From Deltaproteobacteria bacterium (GTDB lineage: Bacteria > Desulfobacterota > DSM-4660 > Desulfatiglandales > B25-G16), in NCBI GenBank assembly GCA_018400255.1, contig JAGYMO010000005.1, positions 1 to 6,536 on the forward strand: 6,536 nt of DNA, in the 5' to 3' direction. The translations under genes and the position numbers were made by a program. Below are positions 1-6,259 of this stretch, piece by piece. Under the pieces are notes generated by a model. The model did not search any database. It saw only the letters and a program-made list of their open reading frames with translations, and had not been told where the DNA came from. Position 1 is the first letter of the stretch; each line of letters opens with the position of its first letter.

Positions 1-83
1 CTAGGGCGGGAATCGAACCCGCACAGCCAACAAGGACCGAGGGATTTTAAGTCCCTTGCGTCTACCAATTCCGCCACCCAGGC
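1..83 (-). tRNA. trnL: tRNA-Leu (anticodon UAA), 3' end cut by window edge
   Basis: Read on the minus strand, position 83 starts the acceptor arm GCCTGGG, followed by a D arm with GGCGGAATTGGTAGACGC. The 5-bp anticodon stem AGGGA/TCCCT closes loop CTTAAAA, giving anticodon TAA (plus-strand 47-49), which reads UUA and UUG leucine codons. A long variable arm of about 17 nt with a short stem marks a class II tRNA, as expected for leucine. The T arm GCGGG-TTCGATT-CCCGC is perfect. The acceptor 3' strand reads CCTAG and then the window ends, so the last two paired bases, the discriminator base and any encoded CCA lie outside. The acceptor contains one G-U pair. Identity is secure from the anticodon and the long variable arm. 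Confidence 0.96.
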
Positions 84-216
84 ATTTTGAACCAAGATAA
101 GAAAATAGTTACTGAAGAAAAGTCATCTCAGCAATAGTGTCTTCTAAATTAATTGCTGTATCTATATTTACTTTTTTTCTTTAAGCGCGATCTTTCAGGG
201 GGTATTCCTTTCAGCT

Positions 217-245
217 TTTATATTATTCAAAATTATGCATGTCAA
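217..245 (-). promoter_or_regulatory. Consensus sigma70-type promoter downstream of ahcY, upstream of tRNA-Leu
   Basis: The minus strand carries a perfect -35 TTGACA (240-245), a 17-nt spacer and a -10 TATAAA (217-222). Transcription would start near 210, eight bases past the ahcY stop region plus the promoter itself, and run into tRNA-Leu after a leader of about 127 nt. No open reading frame or known RNA is recognisable in that leader, so the tRNA is the likely target. The -35 box lies inside a small inverted repeat (TATGC 234-238, GCATA 246-250), which may be a binding site or chance. Confidence 0.65.
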
Positions 246-253
246 GCATATTA

Positions 254-1579
254 CTATGTGCCTTGCTCCCAGGAAGATAAATATTTTTTCTGCTCAGGCG
301 TGAGGGTGTCAATCTCAACCCCCATAGAAGCAAGTTTTAGTCTCGCAATCTCTTGGTCAATACTATCTGGAACCGCATATACAAGCCTATCGAGATCTTC
401 TTTTTTATTCGACAAATATTCAATAGATAGTGCCTGGTTTGCAAAACTCATGTCCATAACACTTGATGGATGCCCTTCTCCTGCTGCAAGGTTAATAAGC
501 CTTCCCTCACCCAAGATATAGATCTTTTTCCCATTTGAGAGGGTGTATTCCTCTACAAATTCCCTCATCTGTCTATTAGCCCTAGAAATTTCTTTAAGTC
601 CCAGCAGGTCTAACTCAACATTAAAGTGGCCAGAGTTGGAAATAATGGCTCCATCTTTCATTTCCAAAAAATGCTCTTTTCTTATGGCATTCTTATCCCC
701 TGTAAGGGTGCAAAAAAAGTCCCCTACCTTAGAAGCCTTTGCAATGGTCATCACCTCATATCCATCCATTACCGCCTCTAAGGCCTTTAAGGCGTCGGTT
801 TCACAAATTACCACCTTCGCACCATGCCCCTTTGCCCTCATAGCTACGCCACGTCCACACCATCCATAACCACACACAACAAAGGTACTTCCAGCTATAA
901 GCCTGTTTGTAGCCCTGATTATCCCGTCTAAAGTGCTTTGCCCTGTTCCGTACCTGTTATCAAAAAGGTGCTTTGTATTGGCATCATTTACAGATATCAC
1001 TGGAAATTGCAATACCTTGTCTTTCTCCATTGATCTGAGGCGAATTACCCCTGTGGTTGTCTCTTCCGTTCCTCCTATGACATTAGCAACAAGCTCTCTT
1101 CTCTCTTGTTCAGTAAGGGCAAGACCCCACTGTTTTATCGCCTCAGAGACTTCATGCCACTTATTAAGGGCGATAAAGTGAAGAGAGCTTACCAGGTCAG
1201 CACCGTCGTCCATGGTAATAGCAGGGCCATGCTTTAAGGCTGACAATATATGATTATAGTATGTGTCATTGTCCTCGCCCTTAATGGCAAAGACAGGAAT
1301 CTCATCATTATCCACCAGAGAAGCAGCAACATCATCCTGCGTAGATAAAGGATTAGAGGCACAGAGGACTACCGAGGCCCCTCCTGCCTTAATTGTTTTG
1401 GCTAATACAGCCGTTTCTGTGGTGACGTGCAAACAGGCCGAGATCTTTAAGCCTGAAAGTGGCTTTTCTCTCGAGAACCTTTCTTTTATAGAATTCAAAA
1501 CGGGCATACTCTTAGATGCCCATTCTATTCGGAGCTCACCCTTTTTTGCGAGACCCAAGTCCTTAATATCATAGTTCAT
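254..1579 (-). CDS. ahcY: S-adenosylhomocysteine hydrolase (adenosylhomocysteinase)
   Basis: This cytosolic NAD-dependent enzyme splits S-adenosylhomocysteine into adenosine and homocysteine, removing the inhibitory product of SAM-dependent methylation. The 441-residue protein is full length. Substrate-domain motifs are HVTTET (51-56), SNPLSTQDD (75-83), MDDGAD (123-128) and EETTTG (172-177); K203, D207 and N208 match the catalytic Lys/Asp/Asn of the family. The Rossmann motif GYGWCGRG (237-244) binds NAD, and GHFNVE and LAAGEGHP lie further on. DNRYGTGQS and the short ending ...KKYLSSWEQGT mark the archaeal/Thermotoga-type enzyme, which lacks the C-terminal Lys/Tyr tail that reaches the neighbouring subunit's cofactor in the eukaryotic type. 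The ATG start has an AAAGGA site 8 nt upstream. It follows metK by 94 nt with no convincing terminator between them, so co-transcription is plausible. Confidence 0.97.
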   Translation of the reverse strand: MNYDIKDLGLAKKGELRIEWASKSMPVLNSIKERFSREKPLSGLKISACLHVTTETAVLAKTIKAGGASVVLCASNPLSTQDDVAASLVDNDEIPVFAIKGEDNDTYYNHILSALKHGPAITMDDGADLVSSLHFIALNKWHEVSEAIKQWGLALTEQERRELVANVIGGTEETTTGVIRLRSMEKDKVLQFPVISVNDANTKHLFDNRYGTGQSTLDGIIRATNRLIAGSTFVVCGYGWCGRGVAMRAKGHGAKVVICETDALKALEAVMDGYEVMTIAKASKVGDFFCTLTGDKNAIRKEHFLEMKDGAIISNSGHFNVELDLLGLKEISRANRQMREFVEEYTLSNGKKIYILGEGRLINLAAGEGHPSSVMDMSFANQALSIEYLSNKKEDLDRLVYAVPDSIDQEIARLKLASMGVEIDTLTPEQKKYLSSWEQGT

Positions 1580-1673
1580 TGTTTATTTCCTTTGCCTTTA
1601 ATGTGTACAAACATTTCAATTGTTCTAAAAACCCTTACTGCGAGACCGCGAAAAAATGACTATTAAATTATAC

Positions 1674-2831
1674 CTATAAGGCCTTCTTCATTTTTTCAAC
1701 AAGGTCGGTCTTTTCCCAGACAAACTCATCCAGCTCTCTGCCGAAATGCCCGTAGTTTGTAGTTTTTTTGTATATAGGTCTCAAAAGATCCAATTGCTCA
1801 ATGATAGCGGCAGGCCTCATATCAAACTCTTTTATTACCATTTTAGTCATATCAATGCTTGGAATAACCCCTGTATCATAGGCGTTTACCATCAGGCTAA
1901 GGGGCTCAGCCTTTCCAATGGTATATGCAACCTGAATTTCGCATCTTTCAGCCATACCCGCAGCTACAATATTCTTAGCAATATATCGACACATGTAAGA
2001 GGCGCTCCTGTCTACCTTTGATGGGTCCTTCCCTGAAAAGGCGCCTCCTCCATGGTATCCAAACCCACCGTAGGTGTCTGCAATAATCTTTCTTCCGGTC
2101 ATGCCGCAATCTCCTAATGGACCACCTATAACAAACCTGCCGGTCGTATTTATATAAAATTCGGTATCGCTATTGATTAGCTCAGGCGGAATGACCTTCT
2201 TAACAACTTCTTCAATAATAGCCTCCTTTAACGTATTATAGTCAATATCAGGGGAGTGCTGCGCGGCTATTACGATTGAATGAACAGAGGCAGGCTTAAA
2301 ATCCACGTATCTAACCGTTACCTGAGATTTTCCATCTGGTCTCAACCACGGCAACTTGCCGGATTTTCTCACATGGGAAAGTCTTTGCGTTAGCTTATGC
2401 GCCAAATAAATTGGCATTGGCATAAATACAGGGGTGTCAATGCAGGCATAGCCGAACATAGTTCCCTGGTCACCTGCCCCTTGTTCTTTAAAAAGTCCCG
2501 CGCCATTAACACCCTGAGCGATATCAGCTGACTGCCTATCAATGCTTGTCATGACGGCACATGTTCTCCAATCAAAACCCATGTCTGAATTATGGTATCC
2601 TATATCTTTAATAACCTCTCTTGCAACTTTAGGTATATCTACGTAACAATTGGTCGTAATTTCACCCGCTATCATTGCCATGCCTGTGGTTACCAGAGTT
2701 TCACAGGCCACCCTTCCATTTTTGTCGCAGAGTAATATCTCATCCAGTATTGCATCAGAAATCTGATCAGCTACCTTGTCAGGATGTCCCTCCGTAACAG
2801 ACTCCGACGAAAATAAAAAATCCTTATTCAT
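1674..2831 (-). CDS. metK: S-adenosylmethionine synthase (methionine adenosyltransferase)
   Basis: This cytosolic enzyme makes SAM from methionine and ATP, releasing phosphate and pyrophosphate. At 385 residues it is the usual bacterial length. The N-terminal block FSSESVTEGHPDK (7-19) includes the catalytic His16 and Mg-binding Asp18. CETLVTTG (43-50) supplies the K+-site glutamate. Signature 1 is GAGDQGTMFGYA (118-129), GRFVIGGPLGDCGMTGRK (231-248) follows, and signature 2 is GGGAFSGKDPSKVDRSA (261-277). All expected substrate, Mg and K residues seem present. The ATG start is supported by GAGG (2840-2843) 8 nt upstream. It lies between DUF502 and ahcY, so SAM synthesis and SAH removal are side by side. 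The 146-nt upstream gap contains an unusual set of inverted repeats that may regulate it. No SAM-I riboswitch core was recognised there. Confidence 0.98.
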   Translation of the reverse strand: MNKDFLFSSESVTEGHPDKVADQISDAILDEILLCDKNGRVACETLVTTGMAMIAGEITTNCYVDIPKVAREVIKDIGYHNSDMGFDWRTCAVMTSIDRQSADIAQGVNGAGLFKEQGAGDQGTMFGYACIDTPVFMPMPIYLAHKLTQRLSHVRKSGKLPWLRPDGKSQVTVRYVDFKPASVHSIVIAAQHSPDIDYNTLKEAIIEEVVKKVIPPELINSDTEFYINTTGRFVIGGPLGDCGMTGRKIIADTYGGFGYHGGGAFSGKDPSKVDRSASYMCRYIAKNIVAAGMAERCEIQVAYTIGKAEPLSLMVNAYDTGVIPSIDMTKMVIKEFDMRPAAIIEQLDLLRPIYKKTTNYGHFGRELDEFVWEKTDLVEKMKKAL

Positions 2832-2861
2832 GTTAATTTCCTCATCTTGTTATATGTATAA

Positions 2862-2867
2862 ATTATA
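2862..2867 (-). promoter_or_regulatory. metK: Possible metK -10 box
   Basis: A perfect TATAAT stands 31 nt upstream of the metK ATG in a very AT-rich stretch, a sensible distance for a short leader containing the GAGG ribosome site. The -35 position at 17-18 nt spacing reads ATATTT or AATATT, a poor match, and similar AT-rich hexamers lie nearby, so the box may be chance. If it is real, the inverted-repeat element at 2893-2961 lies upstream of the transcript and would act as DNA rather than RNA. Confidence 0.3.
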
Positions 2868-2892
2868 TGAAAATAAAAATTACAAAATATTT

Positions 2893-2961
2893 TCAGGCGG
2901 GCAAATGTCTATCCAGAAAGAGGATATATTCTTTCCGTCAATAGTAAGTCTATCCGCCTGA
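2893..2961 (-). other. Inverted-repeat element upstream of metK, possible structured leader or repeat
   Basis: Read on the minus strand, TCAGGCGG (2954-2961) and CCGCCTGA (2893-2900) form a perfect 8-bp outer stem. Inside it CGGAAAGA (2930-2937) pairs with TCTTTCTG (2914-2921) around an 8-nt loop, with one G-U pair. A competing hairpin uses TATCC and GGATA around the loop TCTTTCT. The word GGATAGAC occurs twice (2948-2955 and 2907-2914). The element starts 17 nt after the DUF502 stop and ends about 60 nt before the metK start. It does not match the SAM riboswitch cores I know. It could be a metK leader, a DUF502 transcript end, or a small dispersed palindrome. The pairing is visible; the function is inference. 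Confidence 0.4.
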
Positions 2962-2977
2962 TTATCGACTCACAAAA

Positions 2978-3634
2978 TTAATCTACAATACCCAGCTTCG
3001 TTTGCCCTTCAATCATCCCCCTTGATGATTTTGGGGTAATGATGCCTCCGGATATGATAAGCTTAAAGGCATCTTCAACACTCATATCAAGTATTATTAA
3101 ATCATCTTTAGATACCAGGACATAAAAGCCCGAGGTAGGGTTAGGGGTTGTCGGAATAAACACATTTATCATGCTTTCATCGGTTTTATCTTGAACCTCT
3201 CCCTTGCTTTCTCCAGTAATAAAACCTATAACATATATACCTCGCCTTGGATACTCAACCAGTGCTGCCTTTTTAAAAGATTCCTTATTTGAATAGAAAA
3301 GGGCCTCCAATAACTGTTTAACTCCAATATATATTATTCTCGCTATAGGAATTCTTTCTACAATATTTTCCCAATACCCGAATAATTTCGTGCCAATGAA
3401 GTTTTTGGTAAAAAGACCCACGAGAAGGATAATGGCTACCATCAATAGTAAACCCAAACCAGGTATAGTTATATGAATGTATGTTTCGGGCAAATATTTA
3501 GCAGGGACAAATTTAAAAATTGAGTCCATCGCCTTTATTATAATCCACAGAATATATACGGTAACAAAAAGTGGAAGAATTACTAACAGCCCTGTAATAA
3601 AGTAGCCTTTTATGATCTTTTTTAATCTTTTCAA
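2978..3634 (-). CDS. DUF502 family inner-membrane protein
   Basis: This is a conserved membrane protein of the DUF502 family (COG2928). Its biochemical role is not established, so no reaction is proposed. The 218 residues are typical for the family. A basic N-terminus (MKRLKKIIKGY) leads into membrane segment 1 at about 11-33, and segment 2 lies at about 57-76 (IPGLGLLL...LLVGLF). A soluble C-terminal part follows. Family blocks visible are IPIARIIY (95-102), VEYPRRGIYVIGFITG (126-141), IPTTPNPTSGF (160-170) and MSVEDAFKLIISGG (184-197). The start codon is TTG, with AGGA (3639-3642) only 4 nt upstream; no ATG or GTG keeps the first membrane segment intact. The gene is followed after 146 nt by metK. 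The 260-nt gap before it shows no clear promoter, so it may be read through from the kinase gene. Confidence 0.93.
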   Translation of the reverse strand: MKRLKKIIKGYFITGLLVILPLFVTVYILWIIIKAMDSIFKFVPAKYLPETYIHITIPGLGLLLMVAIILLVGLFTKNFIGTKLFGYWENIVERIPIARIIYIGVKQLLEALFYSNKESFKKAALVEYPRRGIYVIGFITGESKGEVQDKTDESMINVFIPTTPNPTSGFYVLVSKDDLIILDMSVEDAFKLIISGGIITPKSSRGMIEGQTKLGIVD

Positions 3635-3813
3635 TTTATCCTACTATATAATTCAATACTGAAAATGCTCGAGGTTATTAAAACTCCATTCTCTTAACTA
3701 AATTCATGTTATTTGTAAATTAACGAAACATCTCACGAAATTTTTTACAGCTTACCTTGGTCGACTTTTGGGATTGCAATACCCTTTATGGATAAAAGCC
3801 TCTTCTCAAACAC

Positions 3814-3831
3814 TACGTTTTATGTAACGTA
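3814..3831. repeat. 18-bp operator-like inverted repeat in the DUF502 upstream region
   Basis: TACGTT (3814-3819) and AACGTA (3826-3831) form a perfect 6-bp inverted repeat with a 6-nt spacer. It lies about 180 nt upstream of the DUF502 start in the 260-nt gap behind the kinase gene. A second symmetric patch, GGG-ATTGCAAT-A-CCC (3770-3784), follows. Either could bind a dimeric regulator, but in AT-rich DNA such sites arise by chance and no factor can be named. Apart from these I see no gene, RNA or terminator in 3635-3894. Confidence 0.22.
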
Positions 3832-3894
3832 AGAAATGGCCGATTTTCCTCACAATCCTTTATTTAATCACCTTCAACGAATCCTCAAAACATG

Positions 3895-4539
3895 CTAAGC
3901 CTTTGACTTAAGAGGCACATAGTATTTTGTTCCCCTCTCCATTTTAGATATTTCAGTTACAAGGTCATCAAGATCGGATGGGACATTAACAAAGTCAATT
4001 TCTGAGGCATTTATAACTAAAAGGGGGGTATCGTTGTAATGGAAAAAAAATTCATTAAACGCCTGGTTTATTCTATCCAGGTATTTTATATTGATTGTTT
4101 TTTCATAATCTTTTTTCCTCTTTTCTATCCTCTCCCTTAACACATCCGTCTTGGCCTGCAAAAATATAACAAGGTCAGGTTTTAAAGTCCTTGGTTTTAA
4201 AAGATTGAATAACTGTTCATAGAGGTGAAATTCTTTATCATCCAAATTATGGTCCGCAAAAATTCTATCCTTATCAAATAAAAAATCTGAGATTACAGGC
4301 CTCTTAAAAAGATTTACCTGATTTATCTCTTCCTGTTTTTGGAACCGTCTAAGCATAAAAAAAAGCTGGGTCTGAAAGGCAAATCTCTTTGGGTCCTTAT
4401 AAAAATTACCAAGAAAGGGATTCTCTTCAGTATCCTCTAAAACAGCCTCCCCGTTAACCCTTTCTGCCAGCAATTGGCAAAGGCTTGACTTCCCTACGCC
4501 TAATGGACCTTCTATGGCTATATAAACATTTTTTCGCAA
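3895..4539 (-). CDS. Deoxynucleoside kinase family protein (dGK/dAK/dCK-like)
   Basis: The product is a P-loop kinase of the deoxynucleoside kinase family (COG1428), which phosphorylates a deoxynucleoside to its 5'-monophosphate in cytosolic salvage. It has 214 residues. Walker A is GPLGVGKSS (11-19). The family block EENPFLGNFYKDPKRFAFQTQ (38-58; Glu, Asn, Pro, Phe and the later Gln key) forms the substrate side. SDFLFDKDRIFA (84-95) replaces the D/ERS motif of characterised kinases, with Asp85 the likely acidic base. RERIEKRKKDYEK (135-147) resembles the arginine-rich lid. YLDRINQAFNEFFFHY and LLVINASEIDFV complete the fold. The start is TTG with an AAAGGGGA site about 9 nt upstream; the Walker motif at residue 11 leaves no other start. 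It has its own promoter (4571-4599). Relatives are often next to or fused with folK, absent here. Substrate specificity cannot be read from sequence. Confidence 0.9.
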   Translation of the reverse strand: MRKNVYIAIEGPLGVGKSSLCQLLAERVNGEAVLEDTEENPFLGNFYKDPKRFAFQTQLFFMLRRFQKQEEINQVNLFKRPVISDFLFDKDRIFADHNLDDKEFHLYEQLFNLLKPRTLKPDLVIFLQAKTDVLRERIEKRKKDYEKTINIKYLDRINQAFNEFFFHYNDTPLLVINASEIDFVNVPSDLDDLVTEISKMERGTKYYVPLKSKA

Positions 4540-4570
4540 CTTCGTAGATCCCCTTTAAAGAATAAAAGGC

Positions 4571-4599
4571 TAAATAACATTGCCATTATTGTGTGTCAA
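4571..4599 (-). promoter_or_regulatory. Promoter of the deoxynucleoside kinase gene
   Basis: The minus strand shows a perfect -35 TTGACA (4594-4599), a 17-nt spacer ending in TGT, and a -10 TATTTA (4571-4576), giving an extended -10 (TGnTAT). The expected start near 4564 leaves a leader of about 25 nt holding the AAAGGGGA ribosome site and the TTG start. The promoter lies just past the rsmA terminator, so the kinase is an independent unit. Confidence 0.6.
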
Positions 4600-4618
4600 G
4601 GCTTTGCTCATTTACAAT

Positions 4619-4652
4619 AAAAAATAAGCCGTTGCCTATTAAAAACAGCTTA
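4619..4652 (-). terminator. Rho-independent terminator of the DUF2062-rsmA operon
   Basis: On the minus strand TAAGCTGTT (4644-4652) pairs with AACGGCTTA (4625-4633) as a 9-bp stem with one G-U pair around a 10-nt loop, followed at once by six T residues (4619-4624) and TATTG. It lies 126 nt past the rsmA stop. The intervening 4653-4777 is very AT-rich and shows no gene. On the plus strand the stem is followed by AAAA, so it works in one direction only. Confidence 0.7.
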
Positions 4653-4777
4653 AAATAAGATTAACAATTAATAGTATAATAATAGTAACAAATATCGCCA
4701 GAAAATAATTAATCTCTAAATAAATACACCAACTTTATATAGTTTTGGTAACTATTTTTTGGGGCTAGAAGCATCTA

Positions 4778-5647
4778 TTATCTCGTTAAATCCTCTCCCT
4801 TTTCCGGATCCATAGGTAAGGCAAGGCTCAAAGAGACAAAATCATACATGCTTAGGTTCTCCGCCCTTTTCTTTGGATCAATATTACATTCCTCCAATGC
4901 CCTTATAATTTTCTCCTTAGGCAAAAAGACCATGGCCTTTTCAAGTGAATTAAGGATGGTCTTTCTTCTAAAAAGAAACGCCGATTTTACAATTTTACGA
5001 AAAATAATGTCGTTTTTTGCCCGGAATTTATATGGTTTTTCAAAGTTTATATGTAGCACCATAGAATCAACAGATGGTCTTGGATAAAAGGCATCTTTTT
5101 TAACCTTTATAACGGGAGATATCTCCGCATAATATTGACTAACAATGGTTAGCGCACTGCATCTCCTTTCCCCGGGACATGCAATAAGCCTTAGCGCAAA
5201 CTCGTGTTGAAACATTAATATCGCACACCTTATAGAGTTTCTGTAAAGTATAAGTCTTTCAATCAAAGGAGAAGAAATATTATATGGTATGTTGCCTAGT
5301 ATTAAGACCTTTTTTTTGAAATTATCACTTATTCGTTTAAAATCTATCTTTAAGGCATCTCCAGAAACAATAGATATCTTTTCGCTTTCTTCAGTGCTCA
5401 ATTTTCTCCTTAACAGGTTTATCAATTGTTGGTCTTTTTCGATCGCTATTAAATGAAAAACATGGCGTAAAATAGGTATGGTAAGGGCACCAGTGCCCGG
5501 ACCTATTTCAACAACTATATCGTTATTATTCAATTGGATGAGGGTGATAATTTTATCAATTATACCCCGATCCTCTAAAAAGTATTGGCCAAAACTTTTT
5601 TTTGGTTGTAAGCCGGATTTGGCTAAAGAATGCTTAGAATTTTCCAT
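4778..5647 (-). CDS. rsmA: 16S rRNA (adenine(1518)-N6/adenine(1519)-N6)-dimethyltransferase
   Basis: RsmA (KsgA) uses SAM to dimethylate two adjacent adenines in the 3'-terminal helix 45 hairpin of 16S rRNA during late small-subunit assembly. From the ATG at 5645-5647 the protein has 289 residues. It shows FGQYFL (19-24), SAM motif I VEIGPGTGALT (46-56), acidic E70, GDA (97-99), the catalytic motif LGNIPYNISSPLI (117-129), FQHEFALRL, FYPRPSVDS (188-196), FRRKTILNSL (226-235) and RAENLS (261-266). The frame stays open upstream to a TTG at 5728, but that would add 27 residues lying inside the DUF2062 gene and unlike the family. The chosen start overlaps the DUF2062 stop by 14 nt, so translation is probably coupled; its own ribosome site (AAAGAA) is weak. 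The NIPY motif, PRPSVDS and lack of a resistance context favour RsmA over an Erm 23S methyltransferase. Confidence 0.96.
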   Translation of the reverse strand: MENSKHSLAKSGLQPKKSFGQYFLEDRGIIDKIITLIQLNNNDIVVEIGPGTGALTIPILRHVFHLIAIEKDQQLINLLRRKLSTEESEKISIVSGDALKIDFKRISDNFKKKVLILGNIPYNISSPLIERLILYRNSIRCAILMFQHEFALRLIACPGERRCSALTIVSQYYAEISPVIKVKKDAFYPRPSVDSMVLHINFEKPYKFRAKNDIIFRKIVKSAFLFRRKTILNSLEKAMVFLPKEKIIRALEECNIDPKKRAENLSMYDFVSLSLALPMDPEKGEDLTR

Positions 5648-6164
5648 ATGTTGAAAGTTTCTTTGATCTGCGCCAATAGATAAATAGTTTGAAAAGATAA
5701 TAGAAGCCAAAATATGAAGGAACGGCAAGAATAATCCCTAATATAATACCCCCCAAAAGAAAAACCACAACAACCATTGCACCACCGTTCAGGATTGCAA
5801 TTGCCGCGCTTAAATATTCCCCAGCATTCATAGCATCGCTTACTGTCCGTATAAGGCCGATTCTTTGGTCAAAGCCTAAAATAAATGAACCTATTATGTA
5901 ACAATGCTTGTAGATGGGGTATATAGTTAAAGGATTAGATACCAAGGTCCCAGCTACAGCGGTAATCTTGCTTGCCTTAAAAAAGAAGGATAATGCTAAA
6001 GCGACAATAAACTGAAATGGAATAATTGGCAGCATTCCAACAAATACACCAAATGTTGCTCCTAGTGCAAGCTCATGGGCGTTACCCCTAAGCCTTATAA
6101 GCCTAAAATAATAATATTTTAAGCGTCTTTTTATGCCTGTTTTCCATGTATCCATACCATTCAA
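5634..6164 (-). CDS. DUF2062 family membrane protein
   Basis: This is a conserved inner-membrane protein of the DUF2062 family (COG3216) with no assigned biochemical role. From the TTG at 6162-6164 it has 176 residues. After a basic N-terminus (KTGIKRRLKYYYFRLIRLRG) comes the family core ELALGATFGVFVGMLPIIPF, with a membrane segment at about 33-62, and then the conserved SNPLT (76-80) and YPIYK (82-86) in a second hydrophobic stretch to about 97. A long third hydrophobic region covers about 127-164, and the tail is basic. Possible starts are GTG 6171-6173, TTG 6162-6164 and ATG 6153-6155. I prefer TTG because GGAG (6173-6176) sits 8 nt before it, while GGA touches the GTG directly and the ATG has no spaced site. 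The product is nearly the same in each case. It is the first gene of an operon with rsmA. Confidence 0.9.
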   Translation of the reverse strand: MNGMDTWKTGIKRRLKYYYFRLIRLRGNAHELALGATFGVFVGMLPIIPFQFIVALALSFFFKASKITAVAGTLVSNPLTIYPIYKHCYIIGSFILGFDQRIGLIRTVSDAMNAGEYLSAAIAILNGGAMVVVVFLLGGIILGIILAVPSYFGFYYLFKLFIYWRRSKKLSTYGKF

Positions 6165-6172
6165 TTTATCCA

Positions 6173-6176
6173 CTCC
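6173..6176 (-). promoter_or_regulatory. Ribosome binding site deciding the DUF2062 start
   Basis: GGAG on the minus strand is followed by 8 nt and then TTG at 6162-6164, a standard Shine-Dalgarno spacing. The same bases overlap the competing GTG at 6171-6173, which therefore has no usable site of its own. Confidence 0.45.
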
Positions 6177-6193
6177 AAAAATTCTTTTAGCTC

Positions 6194-6199
6194 ATTATA
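6194..6199 (-). promoter_or_regulatory. Probable -10 box for the DUF2062-rsmA operon
   Basis: A perfect TATAAT on the minus strand would start transcription near 6187, about 23 nt before the preferred TTG start and just ahead of the GGAG site. The -35 region is weak: TTGTTT lies at only 14-nt spacing, and the 17-nt position reads ATCTTG. Position and the perfect -10 support it; the -35 does not. Confidence 0.4.
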
Positions 6200-6259
6200 A
6201 TTGATTTAGTGAAAAACAAGATTTGTGTCGTAAAGAAGGTGATTACTAAATAAAAGGTT

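Noticed and set aside
153..1574. Several plus-strand frames opposite ahcY (for example 153-521, 543-869, 933-1181, 1263-1574)
   Set aside because: They lie antisense to a clearly conserved AhcY, show no family motifs, and read as low-complexity shadow translations.
1641..1658. Small GCG/CGC hairpin between metK and ahcY as a terminator
   Set aside because: The stem is only about 3 bp, and in the direction of transcription the T run comes before it rather than after it.
1746..2021. Plus-strand 91-codon frame opposite metK
   Set aside because: It is antisense to the conserved MetK C-terminal region and has no recognisable domain.
2776..2961. Plus-strand 61-codon frame across the metK start and its leader
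   Set aside because: Half is antisense to MetK and the rest is AT-rich leader; no ribosome site or protein motif supports it.
2832..2977. Known SAM riboswitch (SAM-I type) upstream of metK
   Set aside because: The conserved SAM-I core sequences were not found; only the unassigned inverted repeats are present.
4739..4761. Plus-strand hairpin ATAGTT/AACTAT followed by TTTTTT
   Set aside because: The stem is only A/T-rich 6 bp and no plus-strand gene exists to terminate; likely chance in AT-rich DNA.
4848..5087. Plus-strand 79-codon frame opposite rsmA
   Set aside because: It is antisense to conserved RsmA C-terminal motifs and lacks any family feature.
5648..5728. 27-codon N-terminal extension of RsmA from TTG 5728, preceded by AGGG
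   Set aside because: It lies within the DUF2062 coding frame, the AGGG is simply a DUF2062 glycine codon context, and the family normally starts shortly before FGQxFL.
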